This document shows positions 23,434-35,252 of a stretch of 64,000 nt of DNA, in pieces. The notes beneath the pieces were generated by a model, which was not told where the DNA came from, searched no databases, and saw nothing but the letters and a program-made list of their open reading frames with translations. Position 1 is the first letter of the stretch. Each line of letters starts with the position of its first letter. The stretch is from Clonostachys chloroleuca. Taxonomy: Eukaryota; Ascomycota; Sordariomycetes; Hypocreales; Bionectriaceae. The stretch is taken from NCBI GenBank assembly GCA_037952775.1, contig JBANAY010000004.1, positions 3,658,001-3,722,000 on the forward strand. The letters are read 5' to 3'. The position numbers and the translations under genes were made by a program.

Positions 23434-24879
23434 ATGCCTCAAGTAACCAAACCAAAGGCCGGCACGTCGCTGATTGAGGGGCTTCCGACTGAGATCCTGC
23501 TTCGCATTGTCGATAACTGCACTTGGGAGACAACATCCTCTGCACGCGCCCCCAAGACAATTGTGCCTCACAGGACATCTCATTCCAGACTTTGCCGTGC
23601 TAGCCGCCATCTGCACGAGACACTCAATCGCGAGCTCTACGTGCGGAACCTGAAGCACGACAAACCAGGTGCTTCGTGTGTACTGTGGGCTGCCCGTGTC
23701 GGGAGGCTCGAAACAGTGATCAGAGCCCGCCAGTACGGGGTCGATCTGGACACTGGGCTGATTGTATTCAGCCAGAATGGCCAGCAGGAAGATTTGAGCA
23801 ATTACGAACCTCCATTCCTTCGTGCTAGCCGTCACCACCAGGCAAATATCATCGAATACCTACTGAGGAACGGCGTAAACAGTCACGTGGATCGTGATGG
23901 TAAAAATGCTCTTCATCTCGCCTGCATTGGTGTGTGGAAGGAAAACCAGAACACGCTGCGTGTCGTGGAACGTCTCATCGCCGCCGGGGGCTCCGTTCAG
24001 GAACTGAATACCAACGGCCGCTCACCCCTGGGACATGTGTTGAAGCACCAGAACTGGTCAACAGCCTTGATGTATGTTAGGGCTGGCGGGAACTTGGCCC
24101 ACTGGAGAGCAGCGCCTCCTAATAATGATGTTCTGAGACCTTCTCTGACGATACTTCATGCGTGCCTGGTGCAAAAGAAGCAGCGTCCTTCGGAGAGGAC
24201 GCTGAGCCTTCAAAGAGAGTTCATTGCCGAGCTCCTTGACCGTGGAGTTGATGTCAATAGAGACCGCTACATTATCCCACAAGGCACAGAGATTCTCATC
24301 GGAGCACCGCCGTTATTTTACGCGGCCGCATTTTCTGACAATCCTGCCTGTACAAGTCTCCTTCTCGAGCGTGGCGCTACAATCCCCGATAGGGTCATGA
24401 GATGCAATCGACCCGAGGGGGCTGATCAGTGGCATGCGACACTCTACCTTGAGGAACCGCGCGGCTGGTACACTCTGTTATCTGCCCTCTTCTTTAGCGA
24501 ATGGGGTGATCAGTACCGCAGGGTCAGCGACATATCGCGTGTGAGCGAGCAGGTCAAGATCCTTCTCCGGCACGGTGCTTGGCTCGGCTATGTGCCTGAT
24601 CAGGATGCAAATCCACGAATGTCGGCCTTGGAGTATGCGTGTATAGCCGCCGGTCAGGGCAGAGATACCTGCTTGTTGGATTTCTTGTTGGAGAATGCGA
24701 CAGATGCTAACATAGACCGAGCGCATATCGATGAGATTCTCAGTCGCGAGAACAGGAGCAAGCACATGTCTGTTACCAAGAGACACCATCGGTCTCCAAA
24801 ACCAGTTGCATGCCCTCGATTTGACGATGTGGTGGCCCCAAAGCTTCGAGAATTCAGGGAGAGGCTCTTGTTAGAGTGA
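23434..24879 (+). CDS. F-box / ankyrin-repeat protein
   Basis: An intronless gene of 481 residues. The N-terminus reads IEGLPTEILLRIVDNC at about residues 14-29, the usual F-box start, which would bind Skp1 in an SCF ubiquitin ligase. The body carries divergent ankyrin repeats: FLRASRHHQANIIEYLLRNG, GKNALHLACIGV, GRSPLGHVLKH, APPLFYAAAFSDNPACTSLL and SALEYACIAAGQ are the recognisable helix-turn-helix units, each ending in a Gly-containing turn. The C-terminal 50 residues are basic and charged. Such F-box/ankyrin proteins are strongly expanded in filamentous fungi, and their targets are mostly unknown. The ATG at 23434 gives the F-box a short normal leader. It has no link to neighbours that I can see. 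Confidence 0.85.
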   Translation: MPQVTKPKAGTSLIEGLPTEILLRIVDNCTWETTSSARAPKTIVPHRTSHSRLCRASRHLHETLNRELYVRNLKHDKPGASCVLWAARVGRLETVIRARQYGVDLDTGLIVFSQNGQQEDLSNYEPPFLRASRHHQANIIEYLLRNGVNSHVDRDGKNALHLACIGVWKENQNTLRVVERLIAAGGSVQELNTNGRSPLGHVLKHQNWSTALMYVRAGGNLAHWRAAPPNNDVLRPSLTILHACLVQKKQRPSERTLSLQREFIAELLDRGVDVNRDRYIIPQGTEILIGAPPLFYAAAFSDNPACTSLLLERGATIPDRVMRCNRPEGADQWHATLYLEEPRGWYTLLSALFFSEWGDQYRRVSDISRVSEQVKILLRHGAWLGYVPDQDANPRMSALEYACIAAGQGRDTCLLDFLLENATDANIDRAHIDEILSRENRSKHMSVTKRHHRSPKPVACPRFDDVVAPKLREFRERLLLE

Positions 24880-25399
24880 GAAAGGAGATATTACCAACAC
24901 GGCGGAAATTTAGACCATGATAATTCATCTCGGAGACTTATTGGCTGTGTGTTTGTACGTTGCGGATGAAATTTGTTGACCCCTCTGCTTTGGCCTGGGG
25001 GAGCGGACTTTGGCATGGTTTTGCCAAGAAAAGCATTTGCAGAATAGGGCATAGCCTCGGAGAGTGGCAGTGGAGCAAGCAGCATAAGGGTTTGGCTGAT
25101 GTTTGGTCCGATATTGGTTCTGAACTACGGTGCTTCTTAGCAAGGAATATCATATCAAGCTACCCGATCATTGGAGCGAGGTACGAGATGGCCGGCGGAC
25201 TTCAACTGAGAATCGGGATGAGCGCGCCGGCATTGAAAAGCAATGTTTTGGTACCATGATCTAATGAGCACTTAGTAGGCTGATGATTTGAGGAAGATGA
25301 CATGACATGTATATATTACCGTGTCACTATCCCTTTGTGACATCTCTTCTTCTGTACAATTGACTAGACCATTGCCTCTTTTCGCAGACTCTCCTCAGA
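24880..25399. other. Intergenic region upstream of interrupted dehydrogenase
   Basis: A 520-bp spacer between two plus-strand genes, holding the 3' UTR of the ankyrin gene and the promoter of the next. An A/T-rich stretch (atgtatatattacc) near 25308-25321 could serve as a core promoter. No gene is seen. Confidence 0.5.
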
Positions 25400-26608
25400 A
25401 TGTCGCCAACATGGACTCCGGACAACATGCCCGATTTGAAGGGCAAGGTAGTTGTTGTAACTGGCTCTAAGTGCGTGGCGCATTCATGATTCTCTGACAT
25501 AGGCATTTTCACACTGGATTGCTAACGCTCATCTGCCTAACAGTAAAGGACTTGGTATTCATACGGTTAAGCATCTTGCTAAACACGGGGCCAAAGTCTA
25601 TTGTGGCGCCTGATCTAAAGAAAGATTCGACAAAGCTCAACAACAGCTTTTGGAAGAGGATACGAGCTTCCCTCATGAACGCCTCGTTTTCTTGAAATTA
25701 GACCTTGGGAATATCGACAGCGTGATGGATGCTGTGAAGGAAATAAATGCAAAGGAAAGCAGTATCCATATTCTAAGTGTGTTGTCCTTGTTCATGCTTG
25801 TGTCTCTGCCGAGTGTATTTTATATGACTAATGAGTTCTTTTAGTAAACGGCGCAGGAATGGTCACAGGCCAGTCCAGCAAGGAGAGTGAATGGGATGAG
25901 GTTATGGCAGTCAAGTGAGTTTGCTTCTCTATGGCGAGACCTTCATTCTCTAACACACTTCAAAGCCATATTGGGCACTTTGTTCTCACAAACGGACTAT
26001 TCCCCCTTCTGAAGGCAGCATGTGCGGAGAAGAATTCGGATGTTCGGATAGTTTCAATTGCTTCCAACACACCCGGAATATTCCTACCCAAAAATTATGC
26101 GTTTGGCTTAACTACCCCCACCTGCTTTCACGAGGTCGTTCCATACTATCCCTGGCGTTGGCGGTACTTTCACAGTCTATTCTTTGGAATGGACATGGTC
26201 CATTACAGCATCGCCAAAGTAGCCACCATGTTGTTCATCAAGGGACTTCAACGGCGCGTCGACGAACATAATCTGCCTATCCTCTGCCTTAGTCTAAATC
26301 CAGGCGGAGTGGCGACAGACGGTGCAGAAGACATCTTGAAGCCTCTATTTAGGCCTCTTCTTCAAGTTGGCCGATTGACACCGGATCAAGGCTCCTATCA
26401 CTCTCTTTGGGCAGCCACAGCTAAGGAGCCTCGGAAGAGTTCTGTGAAATTCAAGGGGAATTATCTCGAGCCAGTTGGGATAATCACAACACAACACCCG
26501 GTGTTGGATGATGAAAAACAGCGTCAGGGGCTTTGGGACGTCACGACAGCTGAAGTTAATAGGCATCTTGACTCTAGAGGTTTGGGATCTTTGCTGGAAT
26601 GGAAATGA
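25400..26608 (+). pseudogene. Short-chain dehydrogenase interrupted by one in-frame stop
   Basis: Four exons (25400-25470, 25544-25776, 25845-25914 and 25966-26608) have consistent splice sites and phases and would give an SDR of about 338 residues. TGSNKGLG (the cofactor motif, built across intron 1), INGAGM, VNHIGHFVLTN and a YSIAK YxxxK-type motif are present; similarity is to retinol-dehydrogenase/WWOX-type SDRs. Exon 2 contains TGA at 25611-25613, in a position where family members usually carry Arg just after the beta-2 strand. CGA to TGA is a single C-to-T change at CpG. Everything downstream remains open and well conserved, so the lesion is recent, a sequencing error, or bypassed. The stop context is TGA-TCT, not the TGA-CTA readthrough context known from fungal genes. 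Reinitiation downstream would lose the cofactor site. Confidence 0.8.
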
Positions 26609-26860
26609 GCCAAGAAAATGGGAAATCTACGACGCCTCAAGAATGGTTTGGGTTGTTCAAAGATGGTGAGAGCTGGGTCCTACACACAACTGGAATATTT
26701 GCATGGATTAAGTTTTTCACCTCTACTGAGATACTCCATTGTGTAATGCAACTAGAATAAGCTTTGGTATTGAAAATTGAGTGCTTGGGACCTGCCCAAC
26801 TCTTCTCTGAATGCTGGCCTTAGGCCAGAGTAATTACAGTATCAAAGACGAGCCATGAGT

Positions 26861-27918
26861 CTAGCTCTGCCATCCCCGGTTGCGGGAGAGCTCATACCAC
26901 CAGTTTCGGAGCATCCATCCATCAAAGTCCGTGATGACGGAAGAAGAACCTGCGAGCATGATGAAGTTGGAGATACCGGTTGGTGTCCAGTCTATTGCCT
27001 GTTAGAAAAGTAGAGTCCAGGAAGGGAAAAGAAACAGATTCTACACTCTGTGGACCACTTACCATAGAAGTCGTCAAGACCAAAGGTGTGACCCATCTCA
27101 TGGAGCAAAATATGGATGCTGTCTGAGCTGAGAGCACCCATAAAGTACTCGCGACCAATTCTCTGGCCCCAGTCACCACCAGCACCACCGCTGAAGCCAT
27201 CAGTAAGCCACAGAGAGTTATCGTAGTGGCTTGCACTGCCACCGGGACATCCGCTATAATCTCCATCTTGGTGGAAGAATCGACCACATGCTTCGGCGCA
27301 CTGAGGAATACCGCCACTATCCTTATCAGTGTAGACAGTAATACCGGAAGTTGACCCTTGCAGTAAAGAGGCATCCTTAACAGCCCAGCCAACGACTTTA
27401 ACCTCGATGTTCGAATAAGGGAAGTTATCATAGCCGTAGAGCCACGAGAACCATTTTTGGTACTGCTTGTTAACGGCGGTGGCGACTTGGGTGCGTTGGG
27501 CCTCTGTTACTGCTGTCGAAGATTCCCATCGAACGCATACGTTGATTTTTCTATAGGTCTGTTAGTCCATGCTGAAGACGCAGCAACTGGAGAGGTGAGC
27601 AATATCCAATGCATTTCCATACCCGTTCGTGGCTTTGATTTGATCCCAGCCGTAGTTCTTGAAGCCAAAAAGACCATTTGAATAGGTGTTCAGACAGTGG
27701 TCCCAAACCTGCTTCAGAGGTGTCGCCAAGTTTGAAGGTGGGCTCCAGCCGCTCTGTCGCTTCGCCGGCCTGTTCCAGAGAGTAGTATCTCTGCTAGAAA
27801 CCTCCGGCGCGTCCCTTGCGACTTTCCATTCTCCTGCATCTTTAGCATCCGACATATCCAGGCCGGAAGCCAAAGGGGAAATGGACAACAGTGCGGCGGA
27901 AAGGAGTGTCACACGCAT
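26861..27918 (-). CDS. Secreted metzincin-like zinc metalloprotease
   Basis: A 304-residue secreted protein in three exons: 27918-27623, 27550-27063 and 26991-26861. A signal peptide (MRVTLLSAALLSISPLASG) is followed by a probable propeptide up to the basic site near residue 54 (PAKRQ). The active site is HEMGHTFGLDD: His249, Glu250 and His253 with Gly256 and Asp259, so the zinc motif is HExxHxxGxxD with Asp as the likely third ligand. The nearby FIMLAGSS is a candidate Met-turn. Six or more cysteines fit an extracellular enzyme. Two acceptors are possible for exon 3; the AG before ACTGG was chosen because it keeps DFYDWTP and a longer open frame. Known analogues with Asp as third ligand include snapalysin-type proteases. 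The natural substrate is unknown. Confidence 0.82.
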
Positions 27919-30322
27919 GGTGGGCTAGTAGTAGTGAGTGCCAGGGAGTAGAGATGGCGATGATGATGCTTCTCATAGACTAACTTTCGGAACAGCGACT
28001 ATGGTGGCTTTAAGTATGTCTTTTTGGTCAGTGATTTACGAGGTGGAAGTAGCGTTCCAATTGCCTCTGGCATCTAGCTACAACCTTGTTTGGTTCTCGT
28101 TTCACTCCAAGGAGCTAAGTCTGATGTCCTGGGTAGAGAACATGCTCCTAGTGGTGGGATTGGAGAGTGAATAGCAATTCTATACGAGCTTCGTTTTGAA
28201 TACCCTCTTTTTACTGAGATGGTAACTAAACGGGTTTCTATTCGAACAATTCACCATTGAGCAACCTTCATTGGGTCTCCGCAACTCGATGGTCCGTCCC
28301 CCAATGCGGAAGGTAATGAAAGATCAACATTGTGTATGATGAAACAAATACTGGGAGCCCCTGTGCGTTTCGGATCAGTCTAACTCCAGATAGGCTCCCG
28401 TGGGCGTTTAACTCAATTCAGTCCGGATTAAAAAGCATAGCTCCGTCTCGTGTTCAACGAAGTCTAGTCATGCTTTTCACATTGACTGACATGGCTTGCA
28501 TTGGAGGACCACTCTCAAGGAACTGATGACCTCATGCTGCCTCGTTCAAAATTTCCAAAAGAGGCACCGGGGTATCATCCGAGGATTTTCAAGGCGAGTC
28601 TCCCGGGTCCACCTAAGAAAACCCCTGGCTGTTATCCAACCCTAAGGGGTAGAATTCAGTGTCGCTCGATTGCTCATACTAATTTCAAAGAGCTCTTGCT
28701 AGCTTTCTCGTACCTAAAGAATGACCATTTAACTTCTTGTCAATCTTTTCCATTTCTGGCTGCATTAGTAGCCCGATGTGCTTGCAGGGGACACGGGAAA
28801 TTATGCTTCTTATATGCTCCATATGAAATTACCACCAATAGTTAAGAATATCATAGCAGGATCTATCGGGATGAAACAGTGGCATTACACTGTTCTGTGT
28901 CTTGCAGCTTTCCTGGTTTCCTTCTTTTCTTCCTGCTATTGCTACTCGTGATCAGTTGACAGATGTAACTGAAACCAGAAGAAGTCATGTAATTCAAGAC
29001 TATGATAAAAAAAATAGTGCGAACTAAAATGAGAGCGTGATCTTTCTTGATAATAAATCGAACAATCTCAGATGCAACCAGGCTTCCATTACCCCCTATT
29101 TCCTCCCCATACTGGGGTCCACCGTTAGCTCAAGTAACAATATTTTCGGACGATGTTACACCTTTTGTCCATCTAGCTCCTCTCCGATACGCTGATAATC
29201 ACGGGAATATTCGAGCCTCGTCTGTGTGGCTGGTCTTTCCTTGTACCTACAAGTTGGAGCCTACCGTTTGTTGTAGTATCCGGGTTAGTCGGAGAGCGGG
29301 ATCGAGCTAGTGTATCTCCTGGTCTCTAGCGAGTCCAGGGATTTGGATTGTTAAGGGTAATCGGTTACCATCATATCTGAGGCTTGAGTATGCTACCGAC
29401 GGGCGGTGGCAAGTAGTGCATAGTCTTCTTCAAAGACCATCCCAGCACCTACCTATGCAGTAGCCCTGGCCTTGATCCCAAAGCTGGCCAGCGTTCGGTA
29501 CGGACGGTACAAGATGGTGTTGATTGTCGTATGTTGGGTCTCAGAATCAGGTGATGAAAGAAACTGGGATCTTCGTGTTGTCTGCGATGGCGGCGTTACC
29601 ATTAGAGCTGAAGAACGGAGTTAACAGCGAACGCCCGCATAAATTCAACATGGGCGAATGTGGAGAGCCATGGAGTTGAAATTCGGGCTACATTTCGTAG
29701 TTAAGGACTGCATGTTATTAGAAGATAGTATCTAAGAGGAACCTCTCAAGCAGGAAGAAAGGTTGGTAGGGCTTGAAAGGTACGAAACGATATTCATCAC
29801 ATGACAAATCCTTCCACCTAAGCGTATTCGAGACGCTGCTGACCGCAGTAAGCCAGTAGGTGATCTATTGAGGTGCTATTCAATTTAAAAGTTACCATTG
29901 AACCGCGAGCTCTGGTTGTCCTCGGGTGAAAGCTTGCTGACTTGCCTCGTAGCACATCACCATCCCGTGATAGTAATGCACCTTGCTGTTATTAGCATCA
30001 TCTCCTATAGGATGCTACATGCGCGAGGTGTGATGATAATAAAATGATTACTCAACCTGGTTCCCACGTTGAAGGGTACCATCCACGTTGTGATGCTCTC
30101 TTACGCCAAACGCACGCCGAAACGAATACGCCAAACGCACGCCCCAGGAGTCGCAGTTCGCATCACGAAGATGAGAGAAGTCAGCGTGAAAGATATACAA
30201 GCAATGAGCGGTGTAAATTTGACTATAAATTAAAAGAACTGTTCCTACTAATAATGAGGCTAAAGCAGAAGAAGCAGTCAAATATTCACAGCAACTCGGA
30301 GCCCAGAACAACAGAACACTTG
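27919..30322. other. Divergent intergenic region (2.4 kb)
   Basis: It lies upstream of both the metalloprotease (-) and the alpha/beta hydrolase (+). No recognisable exon was found; frames such as 28501-28845 and 29047-29310 have no domain. A 17-bp direct repeat (TACGCCAAACGCACGCC) occurs at 30102-30118 and 30127-30143, about 200 bp upstream of the hydrolase start. Confidence 0.5.
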
Positions 30323-31659
30323 ATGAACACTTTTTTCCAGCTCGCCTCGCTCGGGGCTCTGGCCTTGATGCCAAAGGTAGCATGTGAAACCACTACAAAT
30401 ACAAAGCTATGTGTCGAACTAGAGGTTCCCGTCCCCATTAATGCAACCAACCAGCTCTTTGACCAGCCCCGAGTTGACAGCACCATCGACGCCATCGACT
30501 GGACTGTGTGGGTTTCCACACGGACCACTCCCCCAGCTAGGGACCGTGTGATCGGTAATAAGACTATCAGCGACACATTCAAGATCAATGCCCAGCTGTG
30601 CGTCCCATCGGACAAGGGCCCCAAAGCGGACATTTTGCAGATTGCCACCCCAGGTCTTGGCTTTGATAAACGGTCAGTGATCAATTTGCGAATAAATAAA
30701 AGAGCGAAGAAAATACTAATCTCTTTTTGAATACCTATAGATACTTTGACGCGGAGATTCAGCCGGACGAGTACTCCTACGTGAGTGCTGCACTGAAGAA
30801 GGGTTACTCGATCCTTACCTACGACCGCCTCGGCACCGGCAAATCCCAAAAGCCAGATGCCTACGAGATAGTTCAAATCCCAACGGAGATCGAGATCTTG
30901 GCGAGCCTGACGAAGATTGCGCGTAGTGGAAAGCTGATCCGCTCGTCCAAGGTGTTATCCACCGGCTCCAGAACCACAGTTTCCGACTTCGTGCCCTCCA
31001 AGGTCGTCCAGATTGGTTACTCTTTCGGCTCGTTCCTCATTCAGAATGTGCTTGCGCGATACCCCGATCTGGGTGATGGCGCCGTATTGACAGCCCTTTA
31101 CCCCAACACTATTCCATTTGATAAGATGATTGACGTCTTGCACTACGACCACGAGTTTCCCAAGGAGAATGACCCCACCCGTTTTAGTGAATACGGCTCG
31201 GGCTACTTTGTTCTATCAAACGAGGCTGATCTTCAAAAGTTATTCTTCCAGAAGAGAAGCTTGGACCCAGCACTGCTGACCTATACCGAAAAGATCAAGC
31301 AGCCCGAGACTTTGGGTGAGTATGCCTCTGAAGGGTTGAGTTCATACCTGGTCGCGGATAATTTCAGGGGCCCAGTTCAGGTGAGTGTCCCGTAAATGCG
31401 GTGAATCCTCTGATCGAGTGGAACGAAAAGAACTAACTAGTTTTCTCTTACGTAGTTCTTCATTGGCGAGTTTGACAATTTTGTCTGCAGAGGCGACTGC
31501 AGGGGCATCTACGATCAGACGGAAGCAGACAGAATCTTCCCTCACTCAAACGCCACTTACTATCTGCAGCCCAACACTGGTCACGCGCCGGGACTGTCGA
31601 AGAATGCGTCTGCTGGCTATGAGGTTATGTTGGAGTTCTTGGATTCTCATAATCTCTAA
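30323..31659 (+). CDS. Secreted alpha/beta hydrolase
   Basis: A 397-residue protein in three exons: 30323-30672, 30741-31380 and 31456-31659. The N-terminal hydrophobic stretch (MNTFFQLASLGALALM) is a likely signal peptide. The fold of alpha/beta hydrolases is visible: the strand and turn SILTYDRLGTGKS, the nucleophile elbow GYSFGS with Ser211, the acid in IGEFDNFV and the His in PNTGHAPG near the C-terminus. Several N-glycosylation sequons (NAT, NKT, NAS) agree with secretion. It is a carboxylic-ester hydrolase-like member without a named close relative that I recognise; an epoxide hydrolase or lipase-like role cannot be excluded. The gene stands alone, with gene-free flanks on both sides. 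Confidence 0.85.
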
Positions 31660-32682
31660 ACTGCGCAAGGGGGTATCCATGGATCTCGCTCAGTGTTATC
31701 GGACTGGCTCTATGGTGGCGCTTCAACACATCCACAAGCTGAGCAACACTAAATCAGGGCGTAATTTTGGAATGGTTTGCCATTGACTCATGGTTTACGC
31801 TTTATTCTATGATCTAAATAGACTTCGATGTCCGCGTCTCAGTTTCGTTATATAGCAGCGCCTATTGTGAAGTTGTGGAAATTGTACTCAAGCCACTAAC
31901 ATCATTTTGAGAAACACCACCATATACTCAATGAATCAACTCCTTTGACTAAGCGTAGAAAGCCCGTTGTCCCCATTGTTTGAATATTCCGTACCGTAAA
32001 TCTGTGGAGATCCTGTCGTAAATAGCGTATGCTTGGTGGCTGCGATTTCGGCACTAAGAATAAACCATCTCATTCCCTGTAAATACCTACAGTCAGGGGG
32101 CTGGATAAGTTCAATCAGCAGGCGGAGTCAGTGGCTCCGTCTGACCAAGGCCACCTTCCTGGAAGCCTTCACACTGAATTGAGCTCACATCGCCAGGTCG
32201 GCCCAAGATAGTTTCATAATGCAATTATTCCCTATTTTGTCCTGTCCGTATTGCTACCCGATGTATATCTTCTATCATGAGCGTGTGGTGTCAGCTCAAG
32301 GCGTCACCATCTCCGCTCGTCATCCCAAAATCGTACAACATTCTGATTCTATGCTCTGCAAATGATTTCGCCCGTGTGAATCCCCAAAGAAAACAAATGA
32401 AAATTAGGGAAAGGAAGTAAACCCCCCCCAAGGATGCCGGGGCCCCCTTTCCCCCTCATATACGTGACACTTCAACGACACAAGATCGGCTCGTCGGCGG
32501 ACCGGGAGGAGCAAGACGCGACCGACAGATCGACAGCCTCCGGATTGCAGCACGTAGGAACATTGGACGGTGCAGCAATTGGCATCAATCATTAAAGGTT
32601 CATATTTCTATCTCATTATTAACAGACCGCCCAGAGCCTGCCCTTATGTATATGGGCTTGTTTAGGGAAAACAAATGCTTCC
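31660..32682. other. Convergent 3' spacer (1.0 kb)
   Basis: It lies between the 3' ends of the hydrolase and GABA-transaminase genes. No gene was recognised. A C-run (nine C, near 32421) and general A/T-richness are the only notable composition features. Confidence 0.5.
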
Positions 32683-34260
32683 TCACCAAATCAGTGACAT
32701 GCTCTCGATAACCTTCTCCAGTGCTGCCAGCAGTGTGGGGACTGTGAAAAATGCAGTTAATATACGATCGGAAAGAATGGTAGAAGTGAAGTATGGAGAA
32801 ACGTACTGTGAGACTCCTCGAAAATGAGCATGGGTCGGAGACGGACGGTGTTGACACCGCAGGTGCCGATGTTGACAAAGAGCTTCTTCATCGACTTGAC
32901 GAGGGTGGCCGAGTCGACGGTATCGAAGGCGATGTATGTGCTGGAAAAATTGTTAGTGAAAAAAAAAACCTGATAGAAAGCGTGGCTGCGTAGATGAACT
33001 CACCCTTGACCCTTGCCTCGCAGGTTCTTGATGTACTCGGGGTACTTGGCGGCGAGCTTCTCGAGCTCGGCGTAAAGGACCTCACCGACGCGGGCGGTCT
33101 GCTCGACGAGCTTCTTGTCGAGGATCTCGCGGACGACGGCGCCGCTCATGATGACACGGGCTGGGTCGCCGATCCAGGTGTTGAACTGGCGGTAGGCCTT
33201 GTCGGGGACGAGCTGGCGGTCGCCGAAGAAGTAGCCGGCCGTCTGGGCCTTCTTGGAGAAGGTGACGATGTCCGGAGGGGAGGTGAGGTTCCAGTGGGCG
33301 TGGCCCCAGAACTTGCCGGTGGCGCCAAAGCCGGTCTGGACCTCGTCGACGATGAAGGTGACGCCGTGCTTCTTGGTCAGGTCGCGGAGGCCCTGGAAGA
33401 AGGCGGGGGAGGCGTGGTTGTCGCCGCCCTCGCTCTGGATGGGCTCGACGATGAGGGCGACGACGGGGAAGCGCCACGAGGTGATGAGCTTCTCCACCTC
33501 GTCGAGGGAGCGCTTCTCCTCAGCGGCGTTCTCCTCGACGTGCTTCTCGAGGGGGTACTTGAGGGCGGGGAATGTGGCCTTGGGCCAGTCGAAGGAGGGG
33601 ATGTCGAGCTTGTGGACGGCCTTGGAGCGGGTGGTGGAGAGGGAGCCGAAGCCGCGGCCGTGGAAGGAGTTGGCGAAGGAGAGGACGGCGAGGTCGGGAG
33701 AGCCGGGCTTGGAGTTCTCGATGCAGGAGGAGGTCTCCTCGTGCGTCCAGTCGACGCCCTCACCACGCTCCTTGCGGCGGTGGAGCATCATGGCGGCCTT
33801 GAAGGCCAGCTCGTTGGCCTCGGATCCTGACTGTGCTGTGAAGATCTTGTCGAGTCCCTCGGGGTGGATGCGGAGGAGACCGTTCTTGAGGATGTCGTGC
33901 CATTGGCTGGAGGGGAAGTTGCCGACGGCAGGGCGGTTGACCAGAGCAGAGATCATCTCGGGGGACTTGGCAGCCTCAATGAGGGCGGGGTTGTTGTAGC
34001 CCACGGGGATGGAGGCAATCTGGGAGTAGACATCGAGGAACTTGTTGCCGTCGACATCGACGATGCTGTTGCAAGACGGTTAGCTCAATTCGACCCAGAT
34101 CACAGTTATAGGATGCATACTAGTTGCCCTCGCTCTTGTCGTAGTCGGCGACGAAGTAGACGGCACGGGAGTCCCAGACAGAATCGAGCTGCTTGGCGGC
34201 GGCCTTGGACAGAGGTCCGGGGATCTCGGCCACGACCGAGGACTCGATGATGGCAGGCAT
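32683..34260 (-). CDS. gatA: 4-aminobutyrate (GABA) aminotransferase
   Basis: A PLP-dependent class III aminotransferase that converts GABA and 2-oxoglutarate to succinate semialdehyde and glutamate, the first step of GABA use. Four exons (34260-34121, 34065-33004, 32940-32807 and 32741-32683) encode 464 residues, a normal length. Landmarks are QSGSEANELAFKAA (cofactor phosphate region), SFHGRGFGSLS, EPIQSEGGD, FIVDEVQTGFG with the PLP-contacting Asp, and TFSKKAQTAGYFF with the Schiff-base lysine at about residue 318-319. The last exon is only 59 bp and supplies the family-typical C-terminal helix (LLAALEKVIES). Third codon positions are strongly G/C-rich, suggesting high expression. The gene is divergent from succinate-semialdehyde dehydrogenase, which takes its product. 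It lacks a clear mitochondrial presequence, as in the cytosolic fungal enzymes. Confidence 0.96.
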
Positions 34261-35252
34261 GTTGACTGTGCTTGTTCGAGAGAGAAAACGAGACTATCTG
34301 GGTATCAGAATGCAAAAGGAAAGGTTCTCTCGAGCTTGCAGTCAATGGATTGTCATGAGGGGGAGAGGAAACCCATCACCGTCGAGGTGGACGGGCTTCT
34401 TAAATCATCACTGACGGAGCCTCCCCCCACGTTGGCTAGCCCAAGCCACCGAATCTCCCCCGAGCGTGTGTCTGTCAGGCCCAACGGCTACCCCGTGAGT
34501 GAGTGGGAGATAGAGAGCGTGTATGCGGTCTCCTGCCGGTCGGCGAGTCGCAACCGGCCCAGAGCCTGATCTGCAAGCCAGCCAGAGACTGCTGGCTGTG
34601 GTTGGCCCAGAACGAACTATCCGTTCCCGCCCTCGTCACATGCCATGGCACGCCTTGCCCCTTGCTTTTTTTCTCCAGATTGGCCCAAAAACTAGCCAAT
34701 TCCAGGATCGGTGCTGGGTCTCGGTGCGCCCCTCAGCCAGAGGAGCGACGAGCGATCGCGGCTTGGACCCACGCGGCTCGCCTTCAGTCCCGGGCCGGTC
34801 TTATCTCAGGCGGCTTGAATTCGTTGCTCTGTGGCTGGACTGGACAGCATTGATCAGTGAATCTATTCATCAGAGTTGCGATGCCGGCCTCTAGCTGGCA
34901 GTCCCATCATCCAGCCAAGCAGCCCCGTGGTGCTAGCCTTGCTTATCGCTGGGTCTGAAGAGAATCCTCATCACAGAGGAGGCCGTTCTCGCGTCACTCA
35001 TCCGGCCTGATAAGCGGATGACTGCCCTCCTCGCTGCTCAGCGGGTGTGCCGGTTCTGAACCTACTAACCTCCGTAGTCCCAATAATTGCAGCTGTATAA
35101 GAAGAAACACGGTGCGCCAGCCGGTGTGATGCATTGCAGTCGTGTTCGAGCCCAACGTGAATGCCCAGATCTCATCCTCCCTGCACCTAAACAGGACTCG
35201 TACAGGCCAGAGACCAGGATCAGACACCGAGTTCGGTCAATACCCCAACAAA
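34261..35252. promoter_or_regulatory. Shared divergent promoter of the GABA-shunt pair
   Basis: This 992-bp region lies between the two start codons. It contains five matches to the GATA-factor consensus HGATAR (34294-34299, 34508-34513, 34801-34806, 34943-34948 and 35008-35013; some on the minus strand), against about three expected by chance, and a facing ATTGG/CCAAT pair near 34680-34700. In Aspergillus, GABA genes are induced by omega-amino acids and need the GATA factor AreA; that this applies here is inference. Confidence 0.5.

Noticed and set aside
25611..25616. Stop-codon readthrough at the TGA of the interrupted dehydrogenase
   Set aside because: Known efficient fungal readthrough uses TGA-CTA; here it is TGA-TCT, and the stop is in the middle of the domain rather than before a C-terminal targeting signal.
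32600..32878. Alternative C-terminal reading of the GABA transaminase through 32600
   Set aside because: The frame continuing to 32600 ignores the intron at 32806-32742; with that intron removed, the last exon ends at 32683 with the family-typical helix.
32994..33830. Open frame of 278 codons on the plus strand
   Set aside because: It is antisense to the GABA transaminase. The high G/C content at third positions of the real gene removes stops from the opposite strand, and the peptide is low-complexity without family motifs.
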